From an uncultured Veillonellaceae bacterium (GTDB lineage Bacteria > Bacillota > Negativicutes > Selenomonadales > Selenomonadaceae), in the NCBI GenBank assembly GCA_902773295.1, contig CACYDT010000183.1, positions 1 to 48,558 on the forward strand: DNA of 48,558 nucleotides. The letters run 5' to 3'. A program made the translations under genes and the position numbers. Each line of letters opens with the position of its first letter. The stretch's first letter is position 1. Positions 26,775-35,378 of this stretch are shown here, in pieces. The notes beneath the pieces are model-generated. The model was not told the origin of the DNA. It searched no databases and saw nothing but the letters and a program-made list of their open reading frames with translations.

Positions 26775-28586
26775 ATGCGAAAAAAAATAATGACGGTTTC
26801 CATGGTAAAAAATGAATCGGATATCATCGAGAGCTTTGTGCGTCATTCTTTGAGTTTTGCAGATGAAATGCTGATTCTGGATCATATGAGTACGGATGAG
26901 ACATATTCCATATTGAAAAAATTGCAGGAGGAAGGATTGCCTTTGATCCTGCGGTCATGCTATCGGGTGGAATATGCTCAATCCGGCATCATGACAGATC
27001 TCCTGTATCAGGCTGTGGTTACCTATGGAGCGGATATTGTTCTGCCCTTAGATGCGGATGAGTTCCTAGTGAATACAGAAACGAGGCAATCCTGCCGAGA
27101 GCTCTTGCAGAATCTTGACAGTGAGCGGGTATATCAGCTTCGTACTCGCACGTATGAGCTCCTTGCCCCGCAGGGACAGCAGGATATATTCCTGCTGTTG
27201 CGGCCTTGCCGGAGGGAACGCGATTTTACAAAATCAAGCAAGATTATTGTTGGTGCCGGACTATGCGGAAAAGAGTCTTTGAGAGTGGCGCAGGGGAATC
27301 ATTATGTGATGAGGGAATCCTCTGTCGGTTTTACGAAGGATGGGCAGGCGATTCCCATGGAGGCACATCCCCTGCTTCATCTTGCACATTATCAATGGCG
27401 TGGCGAAGAGCAGATGACCTCCAAGTGCCTGCTGGGGTGGTTGCATGTTGTAACAAAATATTCAGTAAATACTCAGATGGGATGGCATTGGAAAAACGGC
27501 TATCATCAAGCGGCCGAGGGGCATCCGATAAACATTGTGGATAGTGGAACCATTCAGGAACCGGAAGTTTTCGATTTGAGTCCGTATGTTGCATCCTGCG
27601 TGCTGCAGTATACGAAAGGATTGACGATGGAGGATGTTCGGAGGAACTTCCTGCTGACGGGCGAGCAGATTGCTGAGGCATATCTGGAAGGCAAAGTTCT
27701 CCTGAAAAAACGTGTGGTGACCTTCGTTTTGCCATATTGCGGCACTGAGGAGGCATTGCGCGATGCGATGAACGAAGTTCAGGCACAGACTTATCCATAC
27801 AAGGAAGTTTTTGTCATTTGTTTGCAGAGAGCTCCTTCGGAGCGTGCCAAGCAATTTCGTGCAAAGGAGATGTCAGTGGAGTTCCTGTCGGATTCGGACG
27901 GCGAGGATGTATTTTCCCAATTGGAGCGAAAGGCGAAGGGAGACTATGTCCAATGGATTTTCCCGGGAGATGGGATGAGGCCGGACAAGGTCATGAAGAT
28001 GGTAGCATTTATGGAGGCACAGGAATTTCGATGCCCATTGGCTGTCGTAAACGGGGAAACGGAATTCGCGGATTGGATGCCATACATGGATGTTTTGCAT
28101 ATCAATCGGGCAGCAACCTTGAAAACTGCTTGCCGGGAGATGTGGAAGGATTTTTTGAGGGTGGGGAAGTATTTTTCCGGCGGCATTGCAGCCATGCTTG
28201 TCCGGCGTTCCCTTATGGATGAGAGGCATTGGCTTCGGGAAGGCTTTGCCGGAGGGCAGCCATTGTTTTTGTCTATGTTTCGCATTCTGCTGAATGCGCC
28301 TGTTCCTGAAGTATCCCCGAAGATGGCTATTCTGCAGGCGGATTACATGAATCCGCCATCCAAAAGGATTCGCATGACCGATTGGCTTTGGCATCAAATT
28401 GAATGGGGATATCTTTTGCGTGAGGATAAAGAATTACTATCGATGGAATATTATGAAAATGCTATTGAGTCTTTTCGTAAGAATTACTCATTTGCCATAG
28501 ATAAGAGAACTGAGACAGATGCGTTGCTATGGGAACAGTATGACATGTTCATGAAAGGACTGGATAGAGAGCAAGGGGACTCATAA
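26775..28586 (+). CDS. Glycosyltransferase, family-2-like, two-domain
   Basis: A 603-residue protein. The N-terminal ~260 residues resemble GT2-type transferases: VSMVKNESDIIESFVRHSL, a helix-rich stretch, then DADEF (Asp93-x-Asp95) as predicted metal/nucleotide-sugar site. A second GT-A-like unit seems to begin near residue 315 (VTFVLPYCGTEEALRDAMNE) with an imperfect acidic motif (FPGDGM). No membrane segment is evident. The acceptor is unknown; a surface polysaccharide or glycan is likely. Base composition becomes more AT-rich toward the 3' end, and the AT-rich methyltransferase gene follows by one base. Confidence 0.85.
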   Translation: MRKKIMTVSMVKNESDIIESFVRHSLSFADEMLILDHMSTDETYSILKKLQEEGLPLILRSCYRVEYAQSGIMTDLLYQAVVTYGADIVLPLDADEFLVNTETRQSCRELLQNLDSERVYQLRTRTYELLAPQGQQDIFLLLRPCRRERDFTKSSKIIVGAGLCGKESLRVAQGNHYVMRESSVGFTKDGQAIPMEAHPLLHLAHYQWRGEEQMTSKCLLGWLHVVTKYSVNTQMGWHWKNGYHQAAEGHPINIVDSGTIQEPEVFDLSPYVASCVLQYTKGLTMEDVRRNFLLTGEQIAEAYLEGKVLLKKRVVTFVLPYCGTEEALRDAMNEVQAQTYPYKEVFVICLQRAPSERAKQFRAKEMSVEFLSDSDGEDVFSQLERKAKGDYVQWIFPGDGMRPDKVMKMVAFMEAQEFRCPLAVVNGETEFADWMPYMDVLHINRAATLKTACREMWKDFLRVGKYFSGGIAAMLVRRSLMDERHWLREGFAGGQPLFLSMFRILLNAPVPEVSPKMAILQADYMNPPSKRIRMTDWLWHQIEWGYLLREDKELLSMEYYENAIESFRKNYSFAIDKRTETDALLWEQYDMFMKGLDREQGDS

Positions 28587-28587
28587 T

Positions 28588-29538
28588 ATGGATAATTCGA
28601 TGTACAATACAGAATTTTACAAAATGATTTATGATGGGAGTTATCGCTCTGCTCGTAATGTACTTCCAATCGTTCTTGATCAGTTAACAGTACAAAGTGC
28701 TGTTGATTTTGGGTGTGGCGCAGGAACTTGGTTAAAAGTTTTGAATGAAATGGGTATTGATGATATTCAGGGTGTAGATTTTGGTGAAAATGCGGAACAG
28801 CTTGTTATTTCTCGTGACCAGTTCATGAAACAAGATATGACGGTTACTTTTTATCTGGGGCGACAATACGATTTAGTGATCAGTTTAGAGGTTGCAGAAC
28901 ATTTATCGGAATCACATGCAGCTAATTTTGTAGAGACATTATGTCGTCATGGTAAGGCCATACTTTTTTCAGCGGCTATTCCCGGGCAAGGTGGTGTTGG
29001 TCATTATAATGAGCAATATATTTCATATTGGGAAAAACTGTTTAAGAAACATGGATATTATTTAGTAGACTCCATTCGTCCTAAAATATGGAATAATGAA
29101 AAAATTGAAACTTGGTATCGGCAAAATATGGTATGGTTTATTGCTGCTGGAAAAAGGCTGTGCATTGATACATCGCAACAGAAATCTTTTCCAGTTTTAG
29201 ATGTTGTTCATCCTGCTGTATACAAAGCAATGAATGAGAGAAAGGAGCTTTGGCGTCTTAATTATCTTGCTATGAAAGAAGAAAACATTCGTTTGGCACT
29301 TTCTGTCATGCAAAGCAGTATGCAAATCGAGAAAGATATTTTATCTGATGTTGATGTTGCAGATATTAGGTTTGTTGTTGACAAGTATATTGACCAAAAG
29401 AAAAAGACAGAGGTTTATGATATGTTAGCTTGGTACTTTTATTCACTTGGGCAGTATCATAAATCCGTATACTGGGTAAATTTATTGTCGGCCAATCAAG
29501 GAAATATATGTTTGGATGAATGGCTCGGATGTCGGTAA
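28588..29538 (+). CDS. SAM-dependent methyltransferase (class I), AT-rich
   Basis: A 316-residue protein. The first ~190 residues form a Methyltransf_23/11-type domain: AVDFGCGAGTWLKVLNEMG (motif I, about residues 38-56), GVDFGEN (motif II) and YDLVISLEVAEHLSE. The C-terminal part has no family I recognise. Codon use and base composition are clearly more AT-rich than the neighbours, suggesting horizontal acquisition together with the preceding glycosyltransferase. It may methylate a sugar made by that enzyme. Confidence 0.82.
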   Translation: MDNSMYNTEFYKMIYDGSYRSARNVLPIVLDQLTVQSAVDFGCGAGTWLKVLNEMGIDDIQGVDFGENAEQLVISRDQFMKQDMTVTFYLGRQYDLVISLEVAEHLSESHAANFVETLCRHGKAILFSAAIPGQGGVGHYNEQYISYWEKLFKKHGYYLVDSIRPKIWNNEKIETWYRQNMVWFIAAGKRLCIDTSQQKSFPVLDVVHPAVYKAMNERKELWRLNYLAMKEENIRLALSVMQSSMQIEKDILSDVDVADIRFVVDKYIDQKKKTEVYDMLAWYFYSLGQYHKSVYWVNLLSANQGNICLDEWLGCR

Positions 29539-29665
29539 ACATCAAGTTTCCAGGCAGAGATGGGGAAGCAGTGGAAACTCATCATGGAGGATAAGTCAAA
29601 ACATATCATTCAGATATGCAAATAATCTTTCAAATAAACTTGATATCGCTTGCACTATAGGTTTC

Positions 29666-29694
29666 TTGACAAAAGGGAACACGGTCGCTATAAT
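29666..29694 (+). promoter_or_regulatory. Perfect consensus promoter of yceD-rpmF
   Basis: TTGACA (29666-29671) and TATAAT (29689-29694), 17 bp apart, just before the DUF177 gene. The GTCGCTATAATGGA context is shared with the fapR promoter. Confidence 0.9.
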
Positions 29695-29712
29695 GGATTG
29701 AGGTTGATGCTG

Positions 29713-30216
29713 ATGATGGTGAATATTGCTGAATTGAATACTGGCATAGGGAAGGAAGTTTCTTTTGCATTTGAGGCTTCTGCGGAAGCTATGGATGCTG
29801 TTTCGGAAGGCTGTACCTTCGAGGCGCCGATTGTCGTCAGGGGGAAGGCCACGAATACAGGGGTATGCTATCGCTTGGAGGGAATCATTGCATGCAGGAA
29901 ATCCTTTGCCTGTGACCGGTGCCTTGAGCCATGCACGGAAGAACAGACGGTGGAATTCTCGGAGGACTTCCGTCGCTCAGGCGATGGTGGCTCGGAGGAT
30001 GCGAATGTGTTCGAGGGGGACACAGTCGATATCACGGGCATGGTTCGTGATACACTTCTGGCGGCACAGCCGCTCAGCAATATCTGCAAGCCGGATTGCA
30101 AGGGGCTCTGCCCCGTTTGCGGCGCGAATCTCAACCACGGCGATTGCGGTTGCGAGAGATTTGTTCCGGATCCCAGGCTTGCAGCGTTGCAGCAATGGAA
30201 GAAGGATTTTGAGTAA
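29713..30216 (+). CDS. DUF177 (YceD) family protein
   Basis: A 167-residue protein of the DUF177 family usually encoded upstream of rpmF and linked to 23S rRNA accumulation. Visible are RLEGIIACRKSFACDRCLEPC (cysteine pair) and LSNICKPDCKGLCPVCGANLNHGDCGC, a cysteine cluster that could bind zinc. The family ends with the DPRLAALQQWKK motif. Three ATGs are clustered; I use 29713 because GAGG lies 9 bp upstream. rpmF follows 14 bp later. Confidence 0.9.
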   Translation: MMVNIAELNTGIGKEVSFAFEASAEAMDAVSEGCTFEAPIVVRGKATNTGVCYRLEGIIACRKSFACDRCLEPCTEEQTVEFSEDFRRSGDGGSEDANVFEGDTVDITGMVRDTLLAAQPLSNICKPDCKGLCPVCGANLNHGDCGCERFVPDPRLAALQQWKKDFE

Positions 30217-30230
30217 GGAGGTGTGTCGAG

Positions 30231-30410
30231 ATGGCAGTACCTAAGCGTAAAATGTCAAAGGCTCGTCGTGACAAGCGCCGTGCCAATTGGAAACTGGAAA
30301 CTCCCGGTTTTACGGCCTGCCCGCAGTGCCATGAGCCGAGGATGCCCCATCATGTATGCCCCGAGTGCGGTTATTATGACGGCAAGCAGGTCATCCAGGA
30401 AGCTGAATGA
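30231..30410 (+). CDS. rpmF: 50S ribosomal protein L32
   Basis: A 59-residue protein too short for many gene-finders. It begins AVPKRKMSKARRDKRRANWKL and has the zinc-ribbon cysteines CPQC...CPEC of the C+ type, then GYYDGKQVI. AAGGAGGTG precedes the ATG at 30231. It is in its usual place after the DUF177 gene and before fatty-acid genes. Confidence 0.96.
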   Translation: MAVPKRKMSKARRDKRRANWKLETPGFTACPQCHEPRMPHHVCPECGYYDGKQVIQEAE

Positions 30411-30421
30411 AAATAATTCAT

Positions 30422-30450
30422 GAGCAGGATGTAAATCCTGCTCGTTTTCT
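30422..30450 (+). terminator. Terminator after rpmF
   Basis: GAGCAGGAT and ATCCTGCTC form a 9-bp stem with a 4-nt loop, followed by GTTTTCTTT. It insulates rpmF from the fapR promoter that starts 10 bp later. Confidence 0.8.
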
Positions 30451-30459
30451 TTGCCTTGC

Positions 30460-30488
30460 TTGATTTTCCTTTTCAAAGTCGCTATAAT
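30460..30488 (+). promoter_or_regulatory. Promoter of fapR-plsX
   Basis: TTGATT (30460-30465) and TATAAT (30483-30488), 17 bp spacing. A FapR-like operator overlaps the predicted transcription start. Confidence 0.85.
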
Positions 30489-30499
30489 GGAATTTATTA

Positions 30500-30516
30500 T
30501 TACGAGCAGGTACTAA
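30500..30516 (+). promoter_or_regulatory. FapR operator
   Basis: TTACGAGCAGGTACTAA matches the remembered FapR palindrome TTAGTACCTGGTACTAA at 13 of 17 positions, with a perfect right half. Its position just after the -10 box predicts autorepression of fapR-plsX relieved by malonyl-CoA. Confidence 0.75.
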
Positions 30517-30533
30517 ACCAGGGTGATGCATGC

Positions 30534-31091
30534 GTGGTGAAGGTCAAGAAGAAAGAGCGGCAGCAGATGCTGCTGGACAGGATAAAGGAAAAGCCGTTCC
30601 AGACAGATGAGGCGTTGGCTGCGGAGCTTTCCGTCAGTGTCCAGACAATTCGCCTGGATCGGCTGGAACTGGGGATTCCGGAGCTCAGGAGCCGTGTGCG
30701 TGAAGCGGCGGAAAGCGTCAGGGAGAATGCGGGAGAGCCTTCCTGTGAGATTACGGATCTTGAATTGGGGCATTCCGGCACATCTCTTTTGCATATTACG
30801 GAGAATATGGTTTTTGAGGGAACTCAGGTCGCAGAGGATTATCATATCTTCTCCCAGGCCAATTCCCTGGCACGGGCGGTTGTGGATGCGCCCAAGGCTG
30901 CTGTTGGCGTGGCGAATGTAAAATACAAAATACCGGTGCATCCGGGGGAAAATCTTGTCGCCAGGGCGGAGGTCGTCCGTGTGCGGGGAAATAAATATTT
31001 TGTCCGGGTGAAGACCCGCAATGATGCACAGGAGGTATTTCGGGCGAAATTCATCCTGGTATCGGGAGAAGGGCAGGGGAACGTTCAGTGA
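30534..31091 (+). CDS. fapR: Fatty acid and phospholipid biosynthesis repressor FapR
   Basis: A ~185-residue repressor with an N-terminal DeoR-like helix-turn-helix (DEALAAELSVSVQTIRLDRLELGIPELR, residues about 22-49) and a C-terminal hot-dog thioesterase-like domain that binds malonyl-CoA (SLARAVVDAPKAAVGVANVKYKIPV). GTGs at 30534 and 30537 are both possible; AGGGTG is 8 bp upstream of the first. The stop overlaps the plsX start. A matching operator lies in its own promoter. Confidence 0.93.
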   Translation: MVKVKKKERQQMLLDRIKEKPFQTDEALAAELSVSVQTIRLDRLELGIPELRSRVREAAESVRENAGEPSCEITDLELGHSGTSLLHITENMVFEGTQVAEDYHIFSQANSLARAVVDAPKAAVGVANVKYKIPVHPGENLVARAEVVRVRGNKYFVRVKTRNDAQEVFRAKFILVSGEGQGNVQ

Positions 31092-32125
31092 AAATCGCGG
31101 TAGATGCCATGGGCGGTGATTTTGCGCCAGAGCAGATCGTCTTCGGGGCAGTGCGGGCGGCGAAAAAGTATCAATGCGAGATTGTGCTGGTAGGCGATGA
31201 GGCAGCGATACGCGAGGTTCTGAAGCATGAGAAGGGCTGGGAACAGCTTGGGATTTCGATTCATCATGCCAGCGAGGTCATCGGGATGGGGGAGCATCCC
31301 GCTGACGCTGTGCGGACGAAGAAGGATTCCTCGATTGTTGTAGCTACCCAGCTCGTGAAAGAAGGAGAATGTGACGCTGTTCTCTCCGCAGGCAGCACCG
31401 GCGCCGCTGTGACGGCGGCACAGCTCATACTGAAACGGATCCGGGGCATCGGGAGGCCGACGATTGCGACCCCTATGCCGACGCCGAAGGGGGTCACGCT
31501 GCTGGTGGATTCGGGCGCCAATGTGGACAGCAAGCCGGAGCATCTTGTCCAGAGCGGCATGATGGGTTCTCTCTATGCCGAGCATGTCTTTGGCAAGGAG
31601 CATCCCCGTGTAGGGCTTTTGAATATTGGGGAAGAGGAAACGAAAGGGAACGAGCAGGCCAAGGCGACCTATCCCCTTCTGGCGAATATGAGTACCATCC
31701 ATTTCATTGGCAATGCGGAGGGGCGGGATGTTCCCAAGGGAAATTTTGATGTCGTAATTTGTGATGGATTTGTTGGCAATGTTGTGTTAAAATTTGCAGA
31801 GGGGCTTGCAAAAACCATTCTTAAGCTTATCAAGGAAGCTATCAAAGATGGTGGGATTTTTGCCAAGATCGGTGCATTTTTGCTGATGCCCACATTGAAA
31901 AAGCTGGGCAAGCGCCTGGATGTTACGGAATACGGCGGGGCACCGCTCCTGGGCGTGAACGGCTGCTGCATTATCAGCCATGGCTCATCCAATGCGAAGT
32001 CTATCTGCAGCGCCATCGGCGTGGCGAATGACTATGTCAGGAGCAATGTCCTGGGGCATATCCGCGATGCGCTGGCGAAGGAGGAGAAGCTGGCAGAATC
32101 AAGTGATGTCCATGACAGAGAATAA
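31088..32125 (+). CDS. plsX: Phosphate acyltransferase PlsX
   Basis: A 345-residue enzyme that converts acyl-ACP to acyl-phosphate for phosphatidic acid synthesis. It begins KIAVDAMGGDFAP and has SAGSTGAAVTAAQLIL, RPTIATPMPTPKG, VICDGFVGNVVLKFAEG and the C-terminal EYGGAPLLGVNGCCIISHGSS. The GTG start overlaps the fapR stop by 4 bp. In related genomes fabH commonly follows; here a 541-bp gene-free stretch with mobile-element scars follows instead. Confidence 0.95.
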   Translation: MKIAVDAMGGDFAPEQIVFGAVRAAKKYQCEIVLVGDEAAIREVLKHEKGWEQLGISIHHASEVIGMGEHPADAVRTKKDSSIVVATQLVKEGECDAVLSAGSTGAAVTAAQLILKRIRGIGRPTIATPMPTPKGVTLLVDSGANVDSKPEHLVQSGMMGSLYAEHVFGKEHPRVGLLNIGEEETKGNEQAKATYPLLANMSTIHFIGNAEGRDVPKGNFDVVICDGFVGNVVLKFAEGLAKTILKLIKEAIKDGGIFAKIGAFLLMPTLKKLGKRLDVTEYGGAPLLGVNGCCIISHGSSNAKSICSAIGVANDYVRSNVLGHIRDALAKEEKLAESSDVHDRE

Positions 32126-32229
32126 CGTTGACCCTGTATTATTTTATCAAAGGTATTTTCTAACCAACGGCCATAGAACCGTTTCGGAGGAGCACTCCCC
32201 CTTGCCGCAGCGTAGCATCTAGAAACTTT

Positions 32230-32432
32230 CCGGACTAAGTGAACTATGACGGGCAGAAAAGAAGTGCGAGAGAATCACAAGTAAGCGGAAGCCTTCAGGT
32301 GACCGTGTAGAGGAAATTGGCACCGCCTTCGGAAATAAGGTTGCAAGTCAGCGAATAAGGACTGGCCTCTACAGAAACAAACTTTCCGTAAAGAATCCCC
32401 TAGCTTTAGCGATGGGGAGTGTCAAACTCGAG
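32230..32432 (+). mobile_element. IS200/IS605-like right-end remnant (tnpB 3' end / omegaRNA-like)
   Basis: No intact transposase is present. One frame stays open from a TGA near 32246 through KRKPSGDRVEEIGTAFGNKV to NPLALAMGSVK (32394-32430). The latter is the translation typically seen across the hairpin at the right end of IS605/IS1341-type tnpB elements. The DNA there forms a CCCC...GGGG hairpin with a CTTTAG-containing loop. I read this as the tail of a degraded tnpB-type element. A sequence search against ISfinder would settle it. Confidence 0.6.
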
Positions 32433-32448
32433 TATACGATAGGTTCTG

Positions 32449-32553
32449 GTGTAGTGTCTCAAAGATATTTATACGAATAGCATCCATACTACAAAAGTGC
32501 TGGCCTATAACTCTACGATGTGATTTTGTATGGATTTCAATGCTACACTACAC
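32449..32553. repeat. Nested inverted repeat (MITE-like) upstream of fabK
   Basis: GTGTAGTGT (32449-32457) pairs with ACACTACAC (32545-32553). Nested inside, ATCCATAC (32482-32489) pairs with GTATGGAT (32528-32535), flanked by ACAAAA/TTTTGT. The 12-bp palindrome TACACTAGTGTA overlaps its right end. The whole can fold into one long arm and has no coding content. Confidence 0.6.
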
Positions 32554-32611
32554 TAGTGTACTGGCCCGTTGATGTTCCGGGAATGGTTTTTGTGCAGGTG
32601 CGGCCGCTCGA

Positions 32612-32640
32612 TTGCCGGAAGAACAATGAGCCAATATATT
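32612..32640 (+). promoter_or_regulatory. Putative promoter of fabK operon
   Basis: TTGCCG (32612-32617) and TATATT (32635-32640), 17 bp spacing, with the fabK ribosome-binding site GAGGAGG shortly after. No FapR-like site is seen here. Confidence 0.6.
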
Positions 32641-32666
32641 AGGGGGCTGAGGAGGATTTATTTTAT

Positions 32667-33614
32667 ATGTTTGAAAACAATGTGATTTGTAAGTTGCTCA
32701 ATATAAAGTACCCGGTCCTGCAGGGGGGAATGGCTTGGATTGGCACATCCGAACTGGCATCGGCGGTATCCAATGCAGGGGGGCTTGGCATTATTGGTGC
32801 AGGGCATATGCCGCCGGAAGCCCTGCGGGCGGAGATCAGGAAGGCAAAAGGGTGGACGGACAAGCCCTTTGGCGTGAATGTCATGCTCATGAGTCCGTTT
32901 GTGAAAGAGGTCATGCAGGTTGTCCTGGAGGAAAAGGTTCCGGTGGTGACAACCGGCGCGGGCAATCCGGGGGAGTATGTCCCGGGGCTTAAGGAAATCG
33001 GCACGAAGGTCATTCCCGTGGTGGCATCTGTGGCTCTGGCCAAGCGTCTTGTGCGCAGCGGTGCGGATGCAGTCATTGCGGAGGGCATGGAATCCGGCGG
33101 CCATATCGGCGAGATCACTACGATGGCTCTGGTGCCGCAGGTCGTCGATGCAGTGAATGTTCCCGTCATTGCTGCCGGCGGCATTGCGGATTCGCGCGGC
33201 ATGGCAGCGGCATTTGCGCTTGGAGCACATGCCGTGCAGATGGGTTCACGGTTCGTGATGAGCGAGGAGTGTATCGCCCATCCCAACTATAAGGAAGCCG
33301 TTCTCAAGGCGAAGGACCGTTCCACCGTGGTGACAGGAAGATCTCTCGGGCATCCTGTCCGTGCGGTTGCAAACAAGCTCTCGCGCAAATACGAGGAGAT
33401 GGAGGCCGCCGGCGCGTCAGCGGAAGAGCTGGAGAAGCTCGGCGCAGGGAGCTTGCATCGCGCTACCCATGAAGGCGATGTGGAGAACGGTACGGTCATG
33501 ATTGGGGAAATTTCCGGCATGCTCAGGGATATCAAGCCTGTGAAGGCCATCATCGAGGATATTGTGAATGGCTTGCCGGATACGTTCAAGAAGATTGAGG
33601 CAAATCTCGACTGA
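32667..33614 (+). CDS. fabK: Enoyl-ACP reductase II (FMN-dependent)
   Basis: A 315-residue FMN TIM-barrel enzyme that catalyses the last reduction in each fatty-acid elongation cycle. The N-terminus KYPVLQGGMAWIGTSELASAVSNAGG, TTGAGNPGEYVPG, the EGMESGGHIGE loop with the catalytic-type histidine, and AAGGIADSRGMAAAFALGAHAVQMG all fit FabK. Context (followed by fabD, fabG, acpP, fabF) supports it over nitronate monooxygenase. ATG 32667 follows GAGGAGG. Confidence 0.93.
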   Translation: MFENNVICKLLNIKYPVLQGGMAWIGTSELASAVSNAGGLGIIGAGHMPPEALRAEIRKAKGWTDKPFGVNVMLMSPFVKEVMQVVLEEKVPVVTTGAGNPGEYVPGLKEIGTKVIPVVASVALAKRLVRSGADAVIAEGMESGGHIGEITTMALVPQVVDAVNVPVIAAGGIADSRGMAAAFALGAHAVQMGSRFVMSEECIAHPNYKEAVLKAKDRSTVVTGRSLGHPVRAVANKLSRKYEEMEAAGASAEELEKLGAGSLHRATHEGDVENGTVMIGEISGMLRDIKPVKAIIEDIVNGLPDTFKKIEANLD

Positions 33615-33629
33615 AATGAGGTAAAGGAA

Positions 33630-34574
33630 TTGGACAAACTTGCATTTGTATTTCCCGGACAGGGAGCTCAGGCCGTCGGTATGGGCAAGGATTTCTGCGA
33701 GAAGTATGAAGTTGCAAAGAAGCTTTTTAAGGAAGCGGATGAAGCTCTTGGCTATTCCATCCAAAAGATGTGCTTCGAAGGCCCGGCAGAGGATTTGAAG
33801 CTTACGGCCAATACGCAGCCGGCCATTCTTACTGTGAGCGTCATTGCCAGCGAGATCCTTAAGGAGCATGGCATCACACCGGCGATTGCGGGCGGGCACA
33901 GCCTTGGGGAGTATTCTGCCCTGGTTGCGGCGGATGTCCTGGATTTCCGGGATGCGGTTCTTCTCGTCCATAAGCGCGGGCAGTTCATGCAGGAAGCTGT
34001 TCCGGTTGGCGAGGGCGGCATGGCTGCCATCATCGGCCTTTCCGATGAGATGATTGTTGAGGTATGCGGGAAGGTGTCGAAGGAGGCTGGAGAGGTCCAG
34101 GCGGTGAATTTCAACTGTCCCGGCCAGACGGTGATTGCAGGGACGATGAAAGGCGTCGAGGCGGCTGCAGAGGCTCTTCGCTCTGCCGGAGCGAAGAAGG
34201 CAGTCATCCTGCCCGTTAGTGCTCCCTTCCACAGCAGCCTCATGAAGCCGGCGGCAGAGAAACTGGCGGCGGAACTTGACAAGGTTCGGATTCGCGACGC
34301 GAAATTTCCTGTGGTGGCGAATGTCAATGGCAAGCTGGAGGAAAAGGCTGACGAGATCAAAGCGAATCTTGTTGCCCAGGCCGCAAGTCCTGTCCTTTGG
34401 ATTGACTGCGTGAAGGCCATGAATGCTTTTGGTGTGAAGGCTTTTGTGGAAGCAGGTCCCGGCAAGACGCTCTGCGGGTTCAACAAGCGCATTGACCGGG
34501 GGATTGAAAGCTTGCATGTGGAAAATATGGACAGTTTGAAAAAAACTCTTGACTATTTTCAGGAGGTTCGTTAA
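33630..34574 (+). CDS. fabD: Malonyl-CoA:ACP transacylase
   Basis: A 314-residue acyltransferase that loads malonate on ACP. Motifs: [16 protein letters not shown] at the N-terminus, the nucleophile GHSLGE (about residue 90), the catalytic His in [10 protein letters not shown] and the C-terminal [10 protein letters not shown]. The start is TTG at 33630 with AAAGGA 4 bp upstream. fabG follows after one base. Confidence 0.95.
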   Translation: MDKLAFVFPGQGAQAVGMGKDFCEKYEVAKKLFKEADEALGYSIQKMCFEGPAEDLKLTANTQPAILTVSVIASEILKEHGITPAIAGGHSLGEYSALVAADVLDFRDAVLLVHKRGQFMQEAVPVGEGGMAAIIGLSDEMIVEVCGKVSKEAGEVQAVNFNCPGQTVIAGTMKGVEAAAEALRSAGAKKAVILPVSAPFHSSLMKPAAEKLAAELDKVRIRDAKFPVVANVNGKLEEKADEIKANLVAQAASPVLWIDCVKAMNAFGVKAFVEAGPGKTLCGFNKRIDRGIESLHVENMDSLKKTLDYFQEVR

Positions 34575-34575
34575 T

Positions 34576-35319
34576 ATGCTTTTAGATGGAAAGGTTGCGC
34601 TTGTCACGGGAGCTTCCAGGGGCATCGGCAGGGCGATTGCCTTGCGGCTGGCCGAGGAAGGCGCCAAAGTTGCCATCAATTACGCAGGCAATGCGAAGGC
34701 GGCAGAGGAAGTCAAGTCTCTGATCGAGGCAAAGGGAGGAACTGCGATTCTCCTTCAGGCAGATGTTTCTGACAGTGCTGCCGCAGAAGCCATGGTAAAG
34801 GATGTTCTGGATGCCTTCGGTGCCATTGATATTCTCGTGAACAATGCGGGCATTACCAGGGATGGCCTTTTGGCGCGCATGAAGGAAGAGGATTTTGATG
34901 CCGTGATCAATACGAATCTCAAGGGTGTTTTCCATTGCACGAAAGCAGTGACCAAACCCATGATGAAGCAGAGGAGCGGCGCCATTGTCAATATGGCTTC
35001 CGTGGTTGGCCTTACAGGGAACGCAAGCCAGGCAAACTATGGCGCAGCCAAGGCCGGTGTGATTGGATTTACGAAGTCTGTGGCGAAGGAGCTTGCCGGT
35101 CGCGGCATCACGGTGAACAGTGTTGCTCCCGGTTTCATCGAGACGGATATGACGGCTGTTCTCAGCGACAAGGTAAAAGAAGCGATGGAGGCAGGCATTC
35201 CCCTGAAGCGTGCAGGAAAACCGGAAGATGTGGCAAATGCAGTGCTCTTCCTCGTTTCCGGCCAGGCCTCTTATATTACGGGCCAGGTGCTCAATGTGGA
35301 TGGCGGCATGGTCATGTGA
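34576..35319 (+). CDS. fabG: 3-oxoacyl-ACP reductase
   Basis: A 247-residue short-chain dehydrogenase that uses NADPH to reduce 3-ketoacyl-ACP. The cofactor motif [13 protein letters not shown] (about residues 12-24), NNAG, the catalytic Ser ([10 protein letters not shown]), YGAAKAG and the end motif NVDGGMVM are present. ATG 34576 follows AGGAGG by 9 bp. Confidence 0.96.
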   Translation: MLLDGKVALVTGASRGIGRAIALRLAEEGAKVAINYAGNAKAAEEVKSLIEAKGGTAILLQADVSDSAAAEAMVKDVLDAFGAIDILVNNAGITRDGLLARMKEEDFDAVINTNLKGVFHCTKAVTKPMMKQRSGAIVNMASVVGLTGNASQANYGAAKAGVIGFTKSVAKELAGRGITVNSVAPGFIETDMTAVLSDKVKEAMEAGIPLKRAGKPEDVANAVLFLVSGQASYITGQVLNVDGGMVM

Positions 35320-35378
35320 CCCCGGCTGTTGCAAGAGGGGCAGGGAAGGATTTTAGCAGAGCAGGAAGAATCTATAGA

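Noticed and set aside
29539..29660. Possible gene remnant between the methyltransferase and the yceD promoter
   Set aside because: A 61-codon frame exists but lacks start signals and similarity. The 120 bp are AT-rich with no clear terminator or repeat.
32101..32222. Short plus-strand frame after plsX (80 codons from 31980)
   Set aside because: It mostly overlaps plsX in another frame and has no ribosome-binding site or family resemblance.
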